Below are positions 12,200 to 19,578 of a DNA stretch of 64,000 nucleotides, piece after piece; positions within the stretch are counted from its first letter, which is position 1; each line of letters opens with the position of its first letter. The position numbers and the translations under genes are program-made. The notes below the pieces were generated by a model, which was not told the DNA's origin, searched no databases, and worked only from the letters and a program-made list of their open reading frames with translations. The stretch is from Pseudonocardia kunmingensis (GTDB lineage: Bacteria; Actinomycetota; Actinomycetes; Mycobacteriales; Pseudonocardiaceae): positions 1,736,001-1,800,000 of the forward strand of contig NZ_VFPA01000001.1 in assembly GCF_006716445.1 (NCBI RefSeq), in the 5' to 3' direction.

Positions 12200-12982
12200 T
12201 CAGATGAGCTTCTGCGACACCAGGTACGCGGCGATCTTCGCGCCGCCGTCACCCTCGTCCTCGACCTTCTCGCCCGCGCTCTTGGGCGGCTTGGGCTGCG
12301 AGGACGTCACGGTCGACAGCGCCGAGGCCAGCCCGACCTCCGAGGCGTCGATGCCGGCGTCGGCCAGCCCGATCGTCGCCACCGGCTTCTTCTTCGCCGC
12401 CATGATCCCCTTGAACGACGGGTACCGCGGCTCGTTGATCTTCTCGCCGACGCTCACCACCGCCGGGAGCTCCGCGGTCAGGGTCGTGACACCGTCGTCG
12501 GTCTCGCGCTTCACCGTGACCGACGAGCCGTCCACGGTGATCTCCCGCGCGTGCGTCAGGGCCGGGAGGCCCAGCACGTCGGCCACCATCGCCGGCACCG
12601 CAGCGGAACGCCCGTCGGAGGCCTCGTTGCCGGCCACCACGAGGTCGACGCCCTCCACCGTGCCGATCGCCTTGGCCAGCGCACGTGCCGTCTGCACCGC
12701 GCACGACCCGGCCAGCGCCTCGTCCGACAGGTGCACGGCCTTGTCCGCGCCCATCGACAGCGCCTTGCGGATCGCGTCGGTGGCCCGCTCCGGCCCCATC
12801 GTGAGGACGGTCACCTCGGAGCCGTCGTGCGCCTCCTTCAGCTGCAGCGCAGCCTCCACCGCACGCTCGTTGATCTCGTCGAGCACCGCGTCGGTGGCGT
12901 CCCGGTCCAACGTGCCGTCGGACCTCAGCTTCCGCTCCGAATAGGTGTCGGGCACCTGCTTGACCAGCACGACGATGTTCAT
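12200..12982 (-). CDS. etfB: Electron transfer flavoprotein beta subunit
   Basis: Small ETF subunit, normally holding AMP and forming the docking surface for dehydrogenases. The 260-residue product begins MNIVVLVKQVPDT and contains VAGNEASDGRS and the C-terminal recognition-loop region near residues 185-205 (EPRYPSFKGIMAAKKK), all typical of EtfB. The ATG at 12982 is preceded by AAGAGG at good spacing, which decides against the longer frame to 13111. First gene of the etfBA operon, with a 230-bp intergenic region upstream that must contain its promoter. Confidence 0.96.
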   Translation of the reverse strand: MNIVVLVKQVPDTYSERKLRSDGTLDRDATDAVLDEINERAVEAALQLKEAHDGSEVTVLTMGPERATDAIRKALSMGADKAVHLSDEALAGSCAVQTARALAKAIGTVEGVDLVVAGNEASDGRSAAVPAMVADVLGLPALTHAREITVDGSSVTVKRETDDGVTTLTAELPAVVSVGEKINEPRYPSFKGIMAAKKKPVATIGLADAGIDASEVGLASALSTVTSSQPKPPKSAGEKVEDEGDGGAKIAAYLVSQKLI

Positions 12983-13212
12983 CGGACCTCTTCGACCTCC
13001 TGCCGGTGCGGACCTGCCGCGGTGGGTCTCTCGGACGCTCAGCGCGACGCCCGTCCGCCGACAATGCCATCGGGGGTGCGGCTCGGCCCGGCGGGCGCCC
13101 GTTTCGGGCAATTGTTACCGGGCGGTAGACGCCCGGCAAACGTCCCGCGGGTGAAACTCCTCACCCGGGGCGCGGACCGTGTGAAGGTCCACGGCCGAGG
13201 GTATTCCGACGA

Positions 13213-13353
13213 ATGCCTCTTCTCCAGCGCATCCGCACCTTCCTCGCCAGCCCCCAGGGCAGGCGGATGACCGACCAGGGCCGCCGCATGGCGGCCGACC
13301 CCCGCAACCGCCAGCGCGCCCGGGGCCTGTTCGCGCGCCTGCGGGGCCGCTGA
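13213..13353 (+). CDS. Small basic conserved-type protein (46 aa)
   Basis: Short ORF encoding 46 residues with the pattern SPQGRRMTDQGRRMAADPRNRQ followed by an Arg-rich end (RARGLFARLRGR). This SPQGRR...DP..R arrangement is familiar from small actinobacterial hypothetical proteins, as I recall them. A GAGGG motif lies 11 nt before the ATG, and two small inverted repeats (13148-13167 and 13173-13189) lie in the leader. It is divergent from etfB. Function unknown; the basic amphipathic character could suit nucleic-acid or membrane binding. Confidence 0.5.
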   Translation: MPLLQRIRTFLASPQGRRMTDQGRRMAADPRNRQRARGLFARLRGR

Positions 13354-13410
13354 CCGGCCACCGGCGCCACCAGGCGAGCCGCAGCCGTGCTCGGCGCTAC
13401 GGTCGGGGAC

Positions 13411-13443
13411 GTGCCCCACACGACGGCAGGACGGCCGAGTTGA
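13411..13443 (+). CDS. Possible 10-residue leader peptide
   Basis: A GTG 7 nt after a TACGGT box (13398-13403) opens a 10-codon ORF (MPHTTAGRPS) whose TGA overlaps the TTG start of the next ORF (TTGA). It could couple translation of the downstream gene. There is no run of one amino acid, so it does not look like an attenuator. Confidence 0.3.
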   Translation: MPHTTAGRPS

Positions 13444-13748
13444 TCGTCACCGGCTACGACGACCGGCAGGGCTGCGGCTACGTCCTGCGCACCGGCGCGG
13501 ACGCCACCGACGGGACACCGGCGAGCGAAGAGGTCCACCACGGCGGGCTGTCGGTGCGCGCGACGCCCGAACTGGCCGCGCTCCTGCGCGACGCGCTCGC
13601 CCACCGGCCGACGGCGCTGCTGAGCTGGCAGGGCCCGCGGGTCCCGCTCACGTTGGAGGACAGCACGGTGCTGGCCTGGCTCACCCACGACGTCGGCGGC
13701 GTGCTGTCGGTCCGGGGCGGGCCGCGCCCGCGCACGGCAGGTGGCTGA
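13440..13748 (+). CDS. Hypothetical protein (102 aa)
   Basis: Encodes 102 residues (start MIVTGYDDRQGCGYVLRT) with no family that I recognise. The composition is ordinary for a soluble protein and there are no membrane segments. The start is a TTG overlapping the stop of a possible 10-codon leader ORF; GGA lies about 8 nt upstream of it. It runs convergently toward the methyltransferase gene and ends 7 bp before that gene's stop. An antisense ORF exists in the same span but has less natural composition. Confidence 0.45.
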   Translation: MIVTGYDDRQGCGYVLRTGADATDGTPASEEVHHGGLSVRATPELAALLRDALAHRPTALLSWQGPRVPLTLEDSTVLAWLTHDVGGVLSVRGGPRPRTAGG

Positions 13749-13754
13749 CGCCCG

Positions 13755-14408
13755 TCAGCCGGCGCGGCGCACGCGCAGGACGTTGTCGGCCCTGCGCCCG
13801 GGCCGACCCTCGGGGTCGGTCGCGTCCCGCTCGATCAGCTCCTCCCGCTCGACCCGCCACCGGCCCGGATCGAGGTCGAGCGAGGCGAGCACCTCGCCCG
13901 TGGTCGGGAAGTGGAAGTCCTGCGGAGGTTCCGACACCCACGACGGCCACCCCGCGTGGCCCGCGACCAGCAGGACCCCGCCCGGTGCCACCGCAGCCGC
14001 CGCGCGCCGCAGTATCGCGTCCCGCTCGCCCTCCCGCGCCACCGGCGAGTGCAGGAACTGCGCCGAGACGAGGTCGAACTCGCCGTCCGGGAACGACCGC
14101 GACAGGTCGTGGCGCTCCCAGCGCACGGCGTCGGCGACACCGGCCTCGCGCGCGTGCTCCGCGCCGCGACGCAGGGCCTCCCCGGCGATGTCGACGGCCG
14201 TGACCCGCCAGCCGTTGCGGGCCAGCCAGATCGCGTCCGCGCCCTCTCCGCAGCCCAGGTCGAGGGCCGTGCCCGGCGGGAACGCCTCGACCTCCTGCAC
14301 CAGCAGCGGATTGGCGTTGCCGCTCCAGATCCGCTCCTCGGCGGCGTAGAACTCGTCCCAGAACTGCTCGCCGCTCGCGGGCGCCGGGTTCGTCACGTCG
14401 TGGTCCAT
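13755..14408 (-). CDS. Class I SAM-dependent methyltransferase
   Basis: The 217-residue protein has motif I ALDLGCGEGADAIWLA (about residues 46-61), the acidic AVDI after strand 2, and FDLVSAQFLH after strand 4. The layout resembles TehB/thiopurine-type small-molecule methyltransferases (N-terminal FWDEFYAAEERIWSGN). Substrate unknown. It lies back to back with the second methyltransferase at 14531, which belongs to the glucan cluster, and the 122-bp gap must carry both promoters. The ATG at 14408 gives the expected MDHD...FWDEFY start; the frame is open further upstream but that extension looks unlike protein. Confidence 0.8.
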   Translation of the reverse strand: MDHDVTNPAPASGEQFWDEFYAAEERIWSGNANPLLVQEVEAFPPGTALDLGCGEGADAIWLARNGWRVTAVDIAGEALRRGAEHAREAGVADAVRWERHDLSRSFPDGEFDLVSAQFLHSPVAREGERDAILRRAAAAVAPGGVLLVAGHAGWPSWVSEPPQDFHFPTTGEVLASLDLDPGRWRVEREELIERDATDPEGRPGRRADNVLRVRRAG

Positions 14409-14530
14409 ACCGCCACTCTGCGACCGCAGCGGCCGAACGGCAATCGTTCTTGCCGTCTCGGCAACCCATCGCGTGGCCACCCGGTCGACCCGGTGCTCGC
14501 CCGCGCGCGTCTCGTGGTTTCTTGTTCCGG

Positions 14531-15286
14531 ATGACCGAGACCCCCGCCCGGACGCTCCCGCTCACCGGCGAGCGCACGGTCCCCGGCGTGCCCGAGGAGA
14601 ACTACTGGTTCCGCCGCCACGAGGCCGTGTACGCGGCGGTGCGCGACCGCTGCGCAGGCGCGCGCGTGCTCGAGGCCGGCTGCGGGGAGGGCTACGGCGC
14701 CGCCGGGCTCGCGGAGGTGGCGGCGCGCGTCCTCGCCCTGGACCTCGACATGCCCACCGCCGCGCACGTCGCCCGTCGCTACCCCCGGGTCGGCGTCGCC
14801 CGCGCCGACCTCGTGGGGCTCCCGGTCCGCGACGGCGGCTGCGACGTGGTCGTCTCCCTGCAGGTGATCGAGCACCTGTGGGAGCAGGAGCGGTTCCTGC
14901 GCGAGTGCCTGCGCGTCCTGCGTCCGGGCGGGCTGCTCGTGGTCTCCACGCCGAACCGGCTCACGTTCTCCCCCGGCCGCGACACGCCGCTCAACCCGTT
15001 CCACACCCGGGAGCTGACCGGCGCCGAGCTCGCCGCCCTGGTCCGGGACGCCGGGTTCGCCGACCTCGAGGTCCACGGTCTGCACCACGGCCCCCGCCTG
15101 CGCGAGCTGGACGCCCGGCACGGCGGCTCGCTCGTCGACGCGCAGGTGGCCGTCGCCCTCGACGGTGGGGAGTGGCCCGCGCCGCTGCTCGCGGACGTGG
15201 GCGCGGTGGCGGCGGCGGACTTCGCGCTGCAGGCGGCGGACGTGGACACCAGCCTGGACCTGCTGGCCCTGGCCACCCGCCCGTGA
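14531..15286 (+). CDS. SAM methyltransferase of the methylglucose-lipopolysaccharide-type cluster
   Basis: A 251-residue class I methyltransferase: motif I VLEAGCGEGYGAAGLA (about 46-61), ALDLDM acidic loop, and DVVVSLQVIEHLWEQ, the ubiE-like motif near residue 110. Its position immediately before a GH57 gene (GTGA overlap) and a GT4 gene copies mycobacterial Rv3030-Rv3031-Rv3032. There it is proposed to O-methylate glucose residues of methylglucose lipopolysaccharide. Here that role is inferred from synteny; the sequence itself shows only a sugar- or small-molecule-type methyltransferase. Confidence 0.8.
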   Translation: MTETPARTLPLTGERTVPGVPEENYWFRRHEAVYAAVRDRCAGARVLEAGCGEGYGAAGLAEVAARVLALDLDMPTAAHVARRYPRVGVARADLVGLPVRDGGCDVVVSLQVIEHLWEQERFLRECLRVLRPGGLLVVSTPNRLTFSPGRDTPLNPFHTRELTGAELAALVRDAGFADLEVHGLHHGPRLRELDARHGGSLVDAQVAVALDGGEWPAPLLADVGAVAAADFALQAADVDTSLDLLALATRP

Positions 15287-16770
15287 CCGAGCCCGTCGGC
15301 ACCTTCTGCCTCGTCCTGCACAGCCACCTGCCGTGGCTCGCGCACCACGGGCGCTGGCCCGTCGGCGAGGAGTGGCTCTACCAGTCCTGGGCGCACGCCT
15401 ACCTGCCCGTGCTCGACGTGGTGGCGCGCCTGTCCGCGGAGGGCAGGCGCGACCTGCTCACGCTCGGCGTCACCCCGGTGCTCGCCGCCCAGCTCGACGA
15501 CCCGCACTGCCTGCGCGGGATGCACGACTGGCTCGGCGGGTGGCAGCTGCGCGCGCACGAGGCCGCGGCCCGGTTGCCGGCGTTGGCCGCGTACGAGCAC
15601 CGGGCGGCCGCCACCGCGCTCGTGCGGTTCGAGCGCCACTGGCGGCACGGCGCCTCCCCGCTCCTGCGCCGGCTCACCGACGCCGGCGCGCTGGAGATGC
15701 TCGGCGGCCCGGCGACGCACCCGTTCGGACCGCTGCTGACGCCCGAGGTCCGCGCCTTCGCGCTGGACACCGGCCTCACCGACGCGGCGATCCGGCTCGG
15801 CGCGCGGCCGGCCGGGATCTGGGCCCCCGAGTGCGCCTACGCGCCCGGCATGGAGGCCGGGTACGCCGCCGCGGGCGTGCGCCGCTTCCTCGTCGACGGG
15901 CCCGCGCTGCGCGGCGACACCGCGCTCGCGCGGCCGGTCGGCGACACCGACGTGCTCGCGTTCGGCCGGGACCTCGACGTCACCTACCGCGTCTGGTCGC
16001 CGCGCTCGGGCTACCCCGGCGGTCGCGACTACCGCGACTTCCACACCTACGACCACCCGTCGGGCCTCAAGCCCGCCCGGGTCACCGGTCGCCGGGTGGC
16101 GCCGGAGGACAAGCGGCCCTACGACCCGGAGCGCGCGGCCGCGGCCGTCGCCCGCGACGCCGCGGACTTCGTCGCGGTCGTCCGCGACCGGCTCGCCGCG
16201 CTGCGCGAGCGCTCCGGCCGCCCCGCGCTCACGGTGGCCGCGTTCGACACCGAGCTGTTCGGGCACTGGTGGCACGAGGGGCCCGCATGGCTGGAGGCCG
16301 TGTTGCGGACGCTGCCGGAGGCCGGCGTGCGGGTGACGACGCTGCGCGGCGCCGTCGAGGCCGGGCTGGTGGGTGCGCCGGTCGCGCCGCCGCCGTCGTC
16401 GTGGGGGTCGGGCAAGGACTGGCGGGTCTGGACGGGCCCGCAGGTGGCCGACCTGGTCGCCCTGCACGAGCGGGTGCAGCGGTGCGCGCTCGGTGCGTCG
16501 GCGCCGGGTCCCACCCGCGACCCGCTGCGCGACGCGCTCGCCACCGAGGCGCTGCTGGCGCTGTCGAGCGACTGGGCGTTCATGGTCACCAAGGACTCGG
16601 CGGCCGGCTACGCGCGCGAGCGCGCGTTCGGGCACGCGGCCCGCGTCGAGGAGCTGGCCCGCCTGCTGGCCGCCGGACGACGCCGCGCGGCCGCCCACCG
16701 GGTGGCGGGCTGGAACGGTGACGACGCCGTCTTCGGCCACCTCGACGCCCGCCTGCTCGCACCCCGGTAG
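15283..16770 (+). CDS. GH57 alpha-1,4-glucan branching-type enzyme
   Basis: A 495-residue glycoside hydrolase family 57 protein. Catalytic candidates are Glu183 in IWAPECAY (nucleophile) and Asp322 in AAFDTELFGHWW (acid/base), both canonical for GH57 branching enzymes. The N-terminal LVLHSHLPW is the family's opening motif, and a C-terminal helical domain follows. It is expected to introduce alpha-1,6 branches into a glucan made by the GT4 enzyme downstream; the mycobacterial homologue Rv3031 is assigned to methylglucose lipopolysaccharide. The GTG start overlaps the upstream methyltransferase stop. This is separate from the GH13 GlgB at 56.3 kb, so the genome has two branching enzymes. Confidence 0.88.
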   Translation: MTEPVGTFCLVLHSHLPWLAHHGRWPVGEEWLYQSWAHAYLPVLDVVARLSAEGRRDLLTLGVTPVLAAQLDDPHCLRGMHDWLGGWQLRAHEAAARLPALAAYEHRAAATALVRFERHWRHGASPLLRRLTDAGALEMLGGPATHPFGPLLTPEVRAFALDTGLTDAAIRLGARPAGIWAPECAYAPGMEAGYAAAGVRRFLVDGPALRGDTALARPVGDTDVLAFGRDLDVTYRVWSPRSGYPGGRDYRDFHTYDHPSGLKPARVTGRRVAPEDKRPYDPERAAAAVARDAADFVAVVRDRLAALRERSGRPALTVAAFDTELFGHWWHEGPAWLEAVLRTLPEAGVRVTTLRGAVEAGLVGAPVAPPPSSWGSGKDWRVWTGPQVADLVALHERVQRCALGASAPGPTRDPLRDALATEALLALSSDWAFMVTKDSAAGYARERAFGHAARVEELARLLAAGRRRAAAHRVAGWNGDDAVFGHLDARLLAPR

Positions 16771-16779
16771 GACACCTGC

Positions 16780-17022
16780 CGGAACGCGAGACCCGCGCCG
16801 TCCAGACGGGAGACTCGCCCGGTCGGAACAGGAGACTCGCGCGGTCGGAACGGGAGACTCGCGCGGTCGAAACGGGAGACTCGCGCTGTCCAGACGGGAG
16901 ACTCGCCGGGCCCGGGCGCCTCCCCCGCGAGTCTCCCGTTCGAACACGGCGAGTCCCCCGTTCAGACAGGGCGAGTCTCCCGATCGGACGCGGCGAGTCT
17001 CCCGATCGGACGCGGCGGCGCC
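16780..17022. repeat. 22-bp GGGAGACTCGC repeats in two opposing blocks
   Basis: Fills the gap between the GH57 and GT4 genes. About five units of the type CGGTCGGAACGGGAGACTCG run in plus orientation up to about 16909, then about four inverted units (GCGAGTCTCCCGTTC and variants) run to about 17013. Period is about 22 bp. The two blocks can fold back on each other as a long imperfect hairpin. The same unit occurs three times after glgX (39207-39290). Confidence 0.85.
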
Positions 17023-17039
17023 GGGCTCCTACCGACCGG

Positions 17040-17045
17040 TAGGTT
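17040..17045 (+). promoter_or_regulatory. Probable -10 box of leaderless GT4 transcript
   Basis: TAGGTT ends 6 nt before the GTG start of the glycosyltransferase; no ribosome binding site is present, consistent with a leaderless mRNA. Confidence 0.45.
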
Positions 17046-17051
17046 CCTCCC

Positions 17052-18302
17052 GTGCGCGTGCTGATGGTCTCCTGGGAGTACCCGCCGGTCGTCGTCGGCG
17101 GGCTGGGGCGGCACGTGCACGCGCTCGCCGTCGAGCTGGCCGCCGCCGGGCACGAGGTCGTCGTGCTGTCCCGCCAACCCGCGGGCAGCGACGCCGAGAC
17201 CCACCCCACCACCGACGAGGTGCGCGACGGGGTCCGCGTGCTGCGGGTGGCCGAGGACCCGCCGCACCTGGAGTTCGAGCGGGACATGGTCGCCTGGACG
17301 CTCGCGATGGGGCACGGGATGCTGCGCGCGGCGCTCACCCGGCTCGGCACGTGGCGACCGGACGTGCTGCACGCGCACGACTGGCTCGTCGCCCACCCGG
17401 CGATCGCGCTCGCCGACGTCCTGGAGGTCCCGCTCGTCGTGACGATCCACGCGACCGAGGCGGGCCGCTACGCCGGCTGGCTCTCCACCCCGCTCTCGCG
17501 GCAGGTGCACTCCGCCGAGTGGTGGCTCGCCCACCGCGCCGACGCCCTGATCACCTGCTCCGCCGCGATGCGTACGGAGGTGGCCGAGCTCTACGACCTC
17601 GACCCCACGCGGATCGCCGTGCGGCACAACGGGATCGCCCCGGGCGGCTGGCGGGCGGACGCGGCGCGCGTGCGGGAGGTGCGGGAGCGCTACGCGCCCG
17701 GCGAGGCTCCCGTGCTGCTGTACTTCGGGCGGCTGGAGTACGAGAAGGGCGTGCAGGACCTGATCGCGGCCCTGCCGCGGATCCGGCGGGCCCACCCGGG
17801 CACCCGGCTCCTCGTCGCCGGCACCGGGACCGCGGCCGACCAGCTGGTGGACGCCGCCCGCGCGCACCGGGTGCTGCGCAGCGTGACCTTCACGGGACGC
17901 CTGCCCGACGCCGACCTCGCCGCCGTGCTGCGCGCCGCCGACGCCGTGGTGCTGCCGAGCCGCTACGAGCCGTTCGGGATCGTCGCGCTGGAGGCGGCCG
18001 CGGCGGGCGCGCCGCTGGTGGCCTCGACCGCGGGGGGCCTCGGCGAGGTGGTGCTGGACGGGGAGACGGGGCTGTCGTTCGCGCCGGGCGACGTGGCGGC
18101 ACTGGCGCGGGCCGTGGGGGGTGTGCTGGCCGATCCGGCCGCCGCGGCGCGTCGGACGCGGGCCGCGCGGAAGCGGTTGGGGAGCGCGTTCGACTGGGCG
18201 CGGATCGCGGCCGACACCGTCACGGTGTACGCGGGGGCCACCCGCGGTGCCACGGTCGAACTCGGCCGGCCGAAGATCCCGACCGGGAACGTCTTCGGCT
18301 AG
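17052..18302 (+). CDS. GT4 family alpha-glucosyltransferase (glucan elongation)
   Basis: A 416-residue GT-B fold glycosyltransferase. The N-terminal domain opens with MRVLMVSWEYPPVVVGGLGRHV (glucan synthase-like, with a GGLG loop for the acceptor/phosphates). The C-terminal domain has YFGRLEYEKGVQDLI and the donor motif PSRYEPFGIVALEA, where the EPFGIVALE Glu pair contacts the sugar nucleotide. Mycobacterial Rv3032, in the same gene order, is an alpha-1,4-glucosyltransferase that makes methylglucose lipopolysaccharide and contributes to other glucans. I infer the same role. UDP- versus ADP-glucose preference cannot be read from sequence by eye. Confidence 0.88.
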   Translation: MRVLMVSWEYPPVVVGGLGRHVHALAVELAAAGHEVVVLSRQPAGSDAETHPTTDEVRDGVRVLRVAEDPPHLEFERDMVAWTLAMGHGMLRAALTRLGTWRPDVLHAHDWLVAHPAIALADVLEVPLVVTIHATEAGRYAGWLSTPLSRQVHSAEWWLAHRADALITCSAAMRTEVAELYDLDPTRIAVRHNGIAPGGWRADAARVREVRERYAPGEAPVLLYFGRLEYEKGVQDLIAALPRIRRAHPGTRLLVAGTGTAADQLVDAARAHRVLRSVTFTGRLPDADLAAVLRAADAVVLPSRYEPFGIVALEAAAAGAPLVASTAGGLGEVVLDGETGLSFAPGDVAALARAVGGVLADPAAAARRTRAARKRLGSAFDWARIAADTVTVYAGATRGATVELGRPKIPTGNVFG

Positions 18303-18318
18303 CCGGCGGTGGGTCTCC

Positions 18319-18477
18319 TCAGGCGGCGTCGCCGCGCAGGATCTGCAGAGCGGCGTCCGGGTACTCGTCGACGAGTGCGGCGACGAGGTCGTCGCGGTCC
18401 TCGCCGACCGCCGCGTTGACCTCGAAGGCGTACTCCTCTTCGAGGGCCTGGAGACGACGGACGGTGGCGTCCTTCAT
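18319..18477 (-). CDS. Small conserved protein, Rv3032A-like (52 aa)
   Basis: Acidic 52-residue protein (MKDATVRRLQALEEEYAFEVN...) placed just after the GT4 gene on the opposite strand, the same position as the small mycobacterial Rv3032A. It is probably helical; there is no signal peptide or membrane segment. GAGGAAG lies about 11 nt before the ATG, which favours this start over a longer frame. Function unknown; conservation beside the glucan genes hints at a regulatory or accessory role. Confidence 0.6.
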   Translation of the reverse strand: MKDATVRRLQALEEEYAFEVNAAVGEDRDDLVAALVDEYPDAALQILRGDAA

Positions 18478-18574
18478 GGTGGGGGCGCTTCCTCTCGGAA
18501 CGGGGTGTCCTTCCACCATGACCAACGGACGGGACTCCCGCTTTGTTTCCGCGCCCCGAATGGGTTGTGCGAGG

Positions 18575-19300
18575 TCACATCGATTCAGACTTCGTTAACC
18601 TCGTCACTACGGCCGCATCCGTCTTCCGGGTGATGTCGGCGAGCGCGGCCCGCTGCGCTGCGGACGCTTCGTGATCGGCCTTCCGGTCGCGCACCGCCCG
18701 GGCGGGTGCTCCTACCGCGATCGTGTACTCCGGCACGTCACCACGGACGACGGCGTGCGCCCCGAGGACCGCTCCGCGGCCGATCCGGGAGCCGCGCAGC
18801 ACCGACACCTTGACCCCGAGCCAGCAGTCCGGCCCGATCCGCACCGGCGACTTCACGATGCCCTGGTCCTTGATCGGCGCGTGCACGTCGTCGGTCCGGT
18901 GGTCGAAGTCGGTGACGTACACCCAGTCGGCGACGAGCGTGGCGGCCCCGATCTCGACGTCGAGATAGCAGTTCACGGTGTTGTGGCGACCGAAGACGAC
19001 CTTGTCGCCGATGCGCGTCGACCCCTCGTGGCAACGGATCGCGGTGCCGTCTCCGATGTGCACCCAGCGCCCGATCTCGAGGCGCCCGTACCCGCGGCGG
19101 GCCTCGACCTCGACGCGCTTGCCCAGGAACACCATCCCCCGCAGCACGACGTGCGGGTTGGCCAGCCGGAAGCGCAGCAGCCGCCAGTACCGCACCAGGT
19201 ACCAGGGGGTGACCGCGCGGTGGCGCACGATCCAGCGCAGCGACGCGATCGTGAGGAAGCGGGCCTGGCGCGGATCGCGGCGACGCCACCAGCGGGACAT
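18575..19300 (-). CDS. Left-handed beta-helix (hexapeptide) acyltransferase
   Basis: A 241-residue hexapeptide-repeat acyltransferase of the maltose/galactoside O-acetyltransferase type: imperfect I/V-G-x-x-x-x turns from about residue 75 (IGRWVHIGDG...IGDKVVFGRHN) to 185, and the catalytic-type histidine in DFDHRTDDVHAPI. In mycobacteria Rv3034c occupies this place, and its M. hassiacum homologue has been reported to octanoylate the glucosylglycerate end of methylglucose lipopolysaccharide. An equivalent acylation is inferred here. The ATG at 19300 is 7 nt from a TAGGGT box, supporting it over the longer frame. Confidence 0.82.
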   Translation of the reverse strand: MSRWWRRRDPRQARFLTIASLRWIVRHRAVTPWYLVRYWRLLRFRLANPHVVLRGMVFLGKRVEVEARRGYGRLEIGRWVHIGDGTAIRCHEGSTRIGDKVVFGRHNTVNCYLDVEIGAATLVADWVYVTDFDHRTDDVHAPIKDQGIVKSPVRIGPDCWLGVKVSVLRGSRIGRGAVLGAHAVVRGDVPEYTIAVGAPARAVRDRKADHEASAAQRAALADITRKTDAAVVTRLTKSESM

Positions 19301-19307
19301 GCCCAGG

Positions 19308-19313
19308 ACCCTA
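19308..19313 (-). promoter_or_regulatory. Probable -10 box before the hexapeptide acyltransferase
   Basis: TAGGGT on the minus strand is 7 nt upstream of the ATG; there is no Shine-Dalgarno sequence. Confidence 0.4.
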
Positions 19314-19354
19314 TGACCGTTTCGCGCCGACGCGGCGGTGGGTAGGTCCCCGCC

Positions 19355-19558
19355 GTGAGCAGCGATCAGGAGGACCGCGTCGTCTCCCGCCGGGTGGAGC
19401 ACCCGACCCGGGCCGCTCCCGGCGACGAGCGGGTCTACCGCGCCGCCGACCCGGAGCCCGACGACGCCGACGGCATCGACGCGCCGCGCGGCCCGACCGG
19501 CGGCACGACGGACACCCCCAGCCCGGACGACGACAGCGAGCCCACGCGCTCGGAGTGA
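19355..19558 (+). CDS. Small acidic, probably disordered protein (67 aa)
   Basis: Encodes 67 residues rich in Asp, Glu, Pro, Arg and Thr (DPEPDDADG, SPDDDSEPTRSE), with no hydrophobic core and so likely disordered. The GTG start is exactly 6 nt after TAGGTC (19343-19348), like other leaderless starts here, which is the main argument that it is real. It ends 20 bp before ribokinase. No recognisable family. Confidence 0.45.
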   Translation: MSSDQEDRVVSRRVEHPTRAAPGDERVYRAADPEPDDADGIDAPRGPTGGTTDTPSPDDDSEPTRSE

Positions 19559-19566
19559 CCGCTCGA

Positions 19567-19572
19567 TAGGGT
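19567..19572 (+). promoter_or_regulatory. Probable -10 box of ribokinase transcript
   Basis: TAGGGT ends 6 nt before the GTG of the ribokinase gene, so the ribokinase/nucleoside hydrolase pair probably starts from a leaderless mRNA. Confidence 0.45.
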
Positions 19573-19578
19573 CGTCGC

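Noticed and set aside
16780..17022. CRISPR-like appearance of the 22-bp repeat arrays
   Set aside because: Units are directly adjacent with no unique spacers of constant length, orientation flips in the middle, and no cas genes are in the window.
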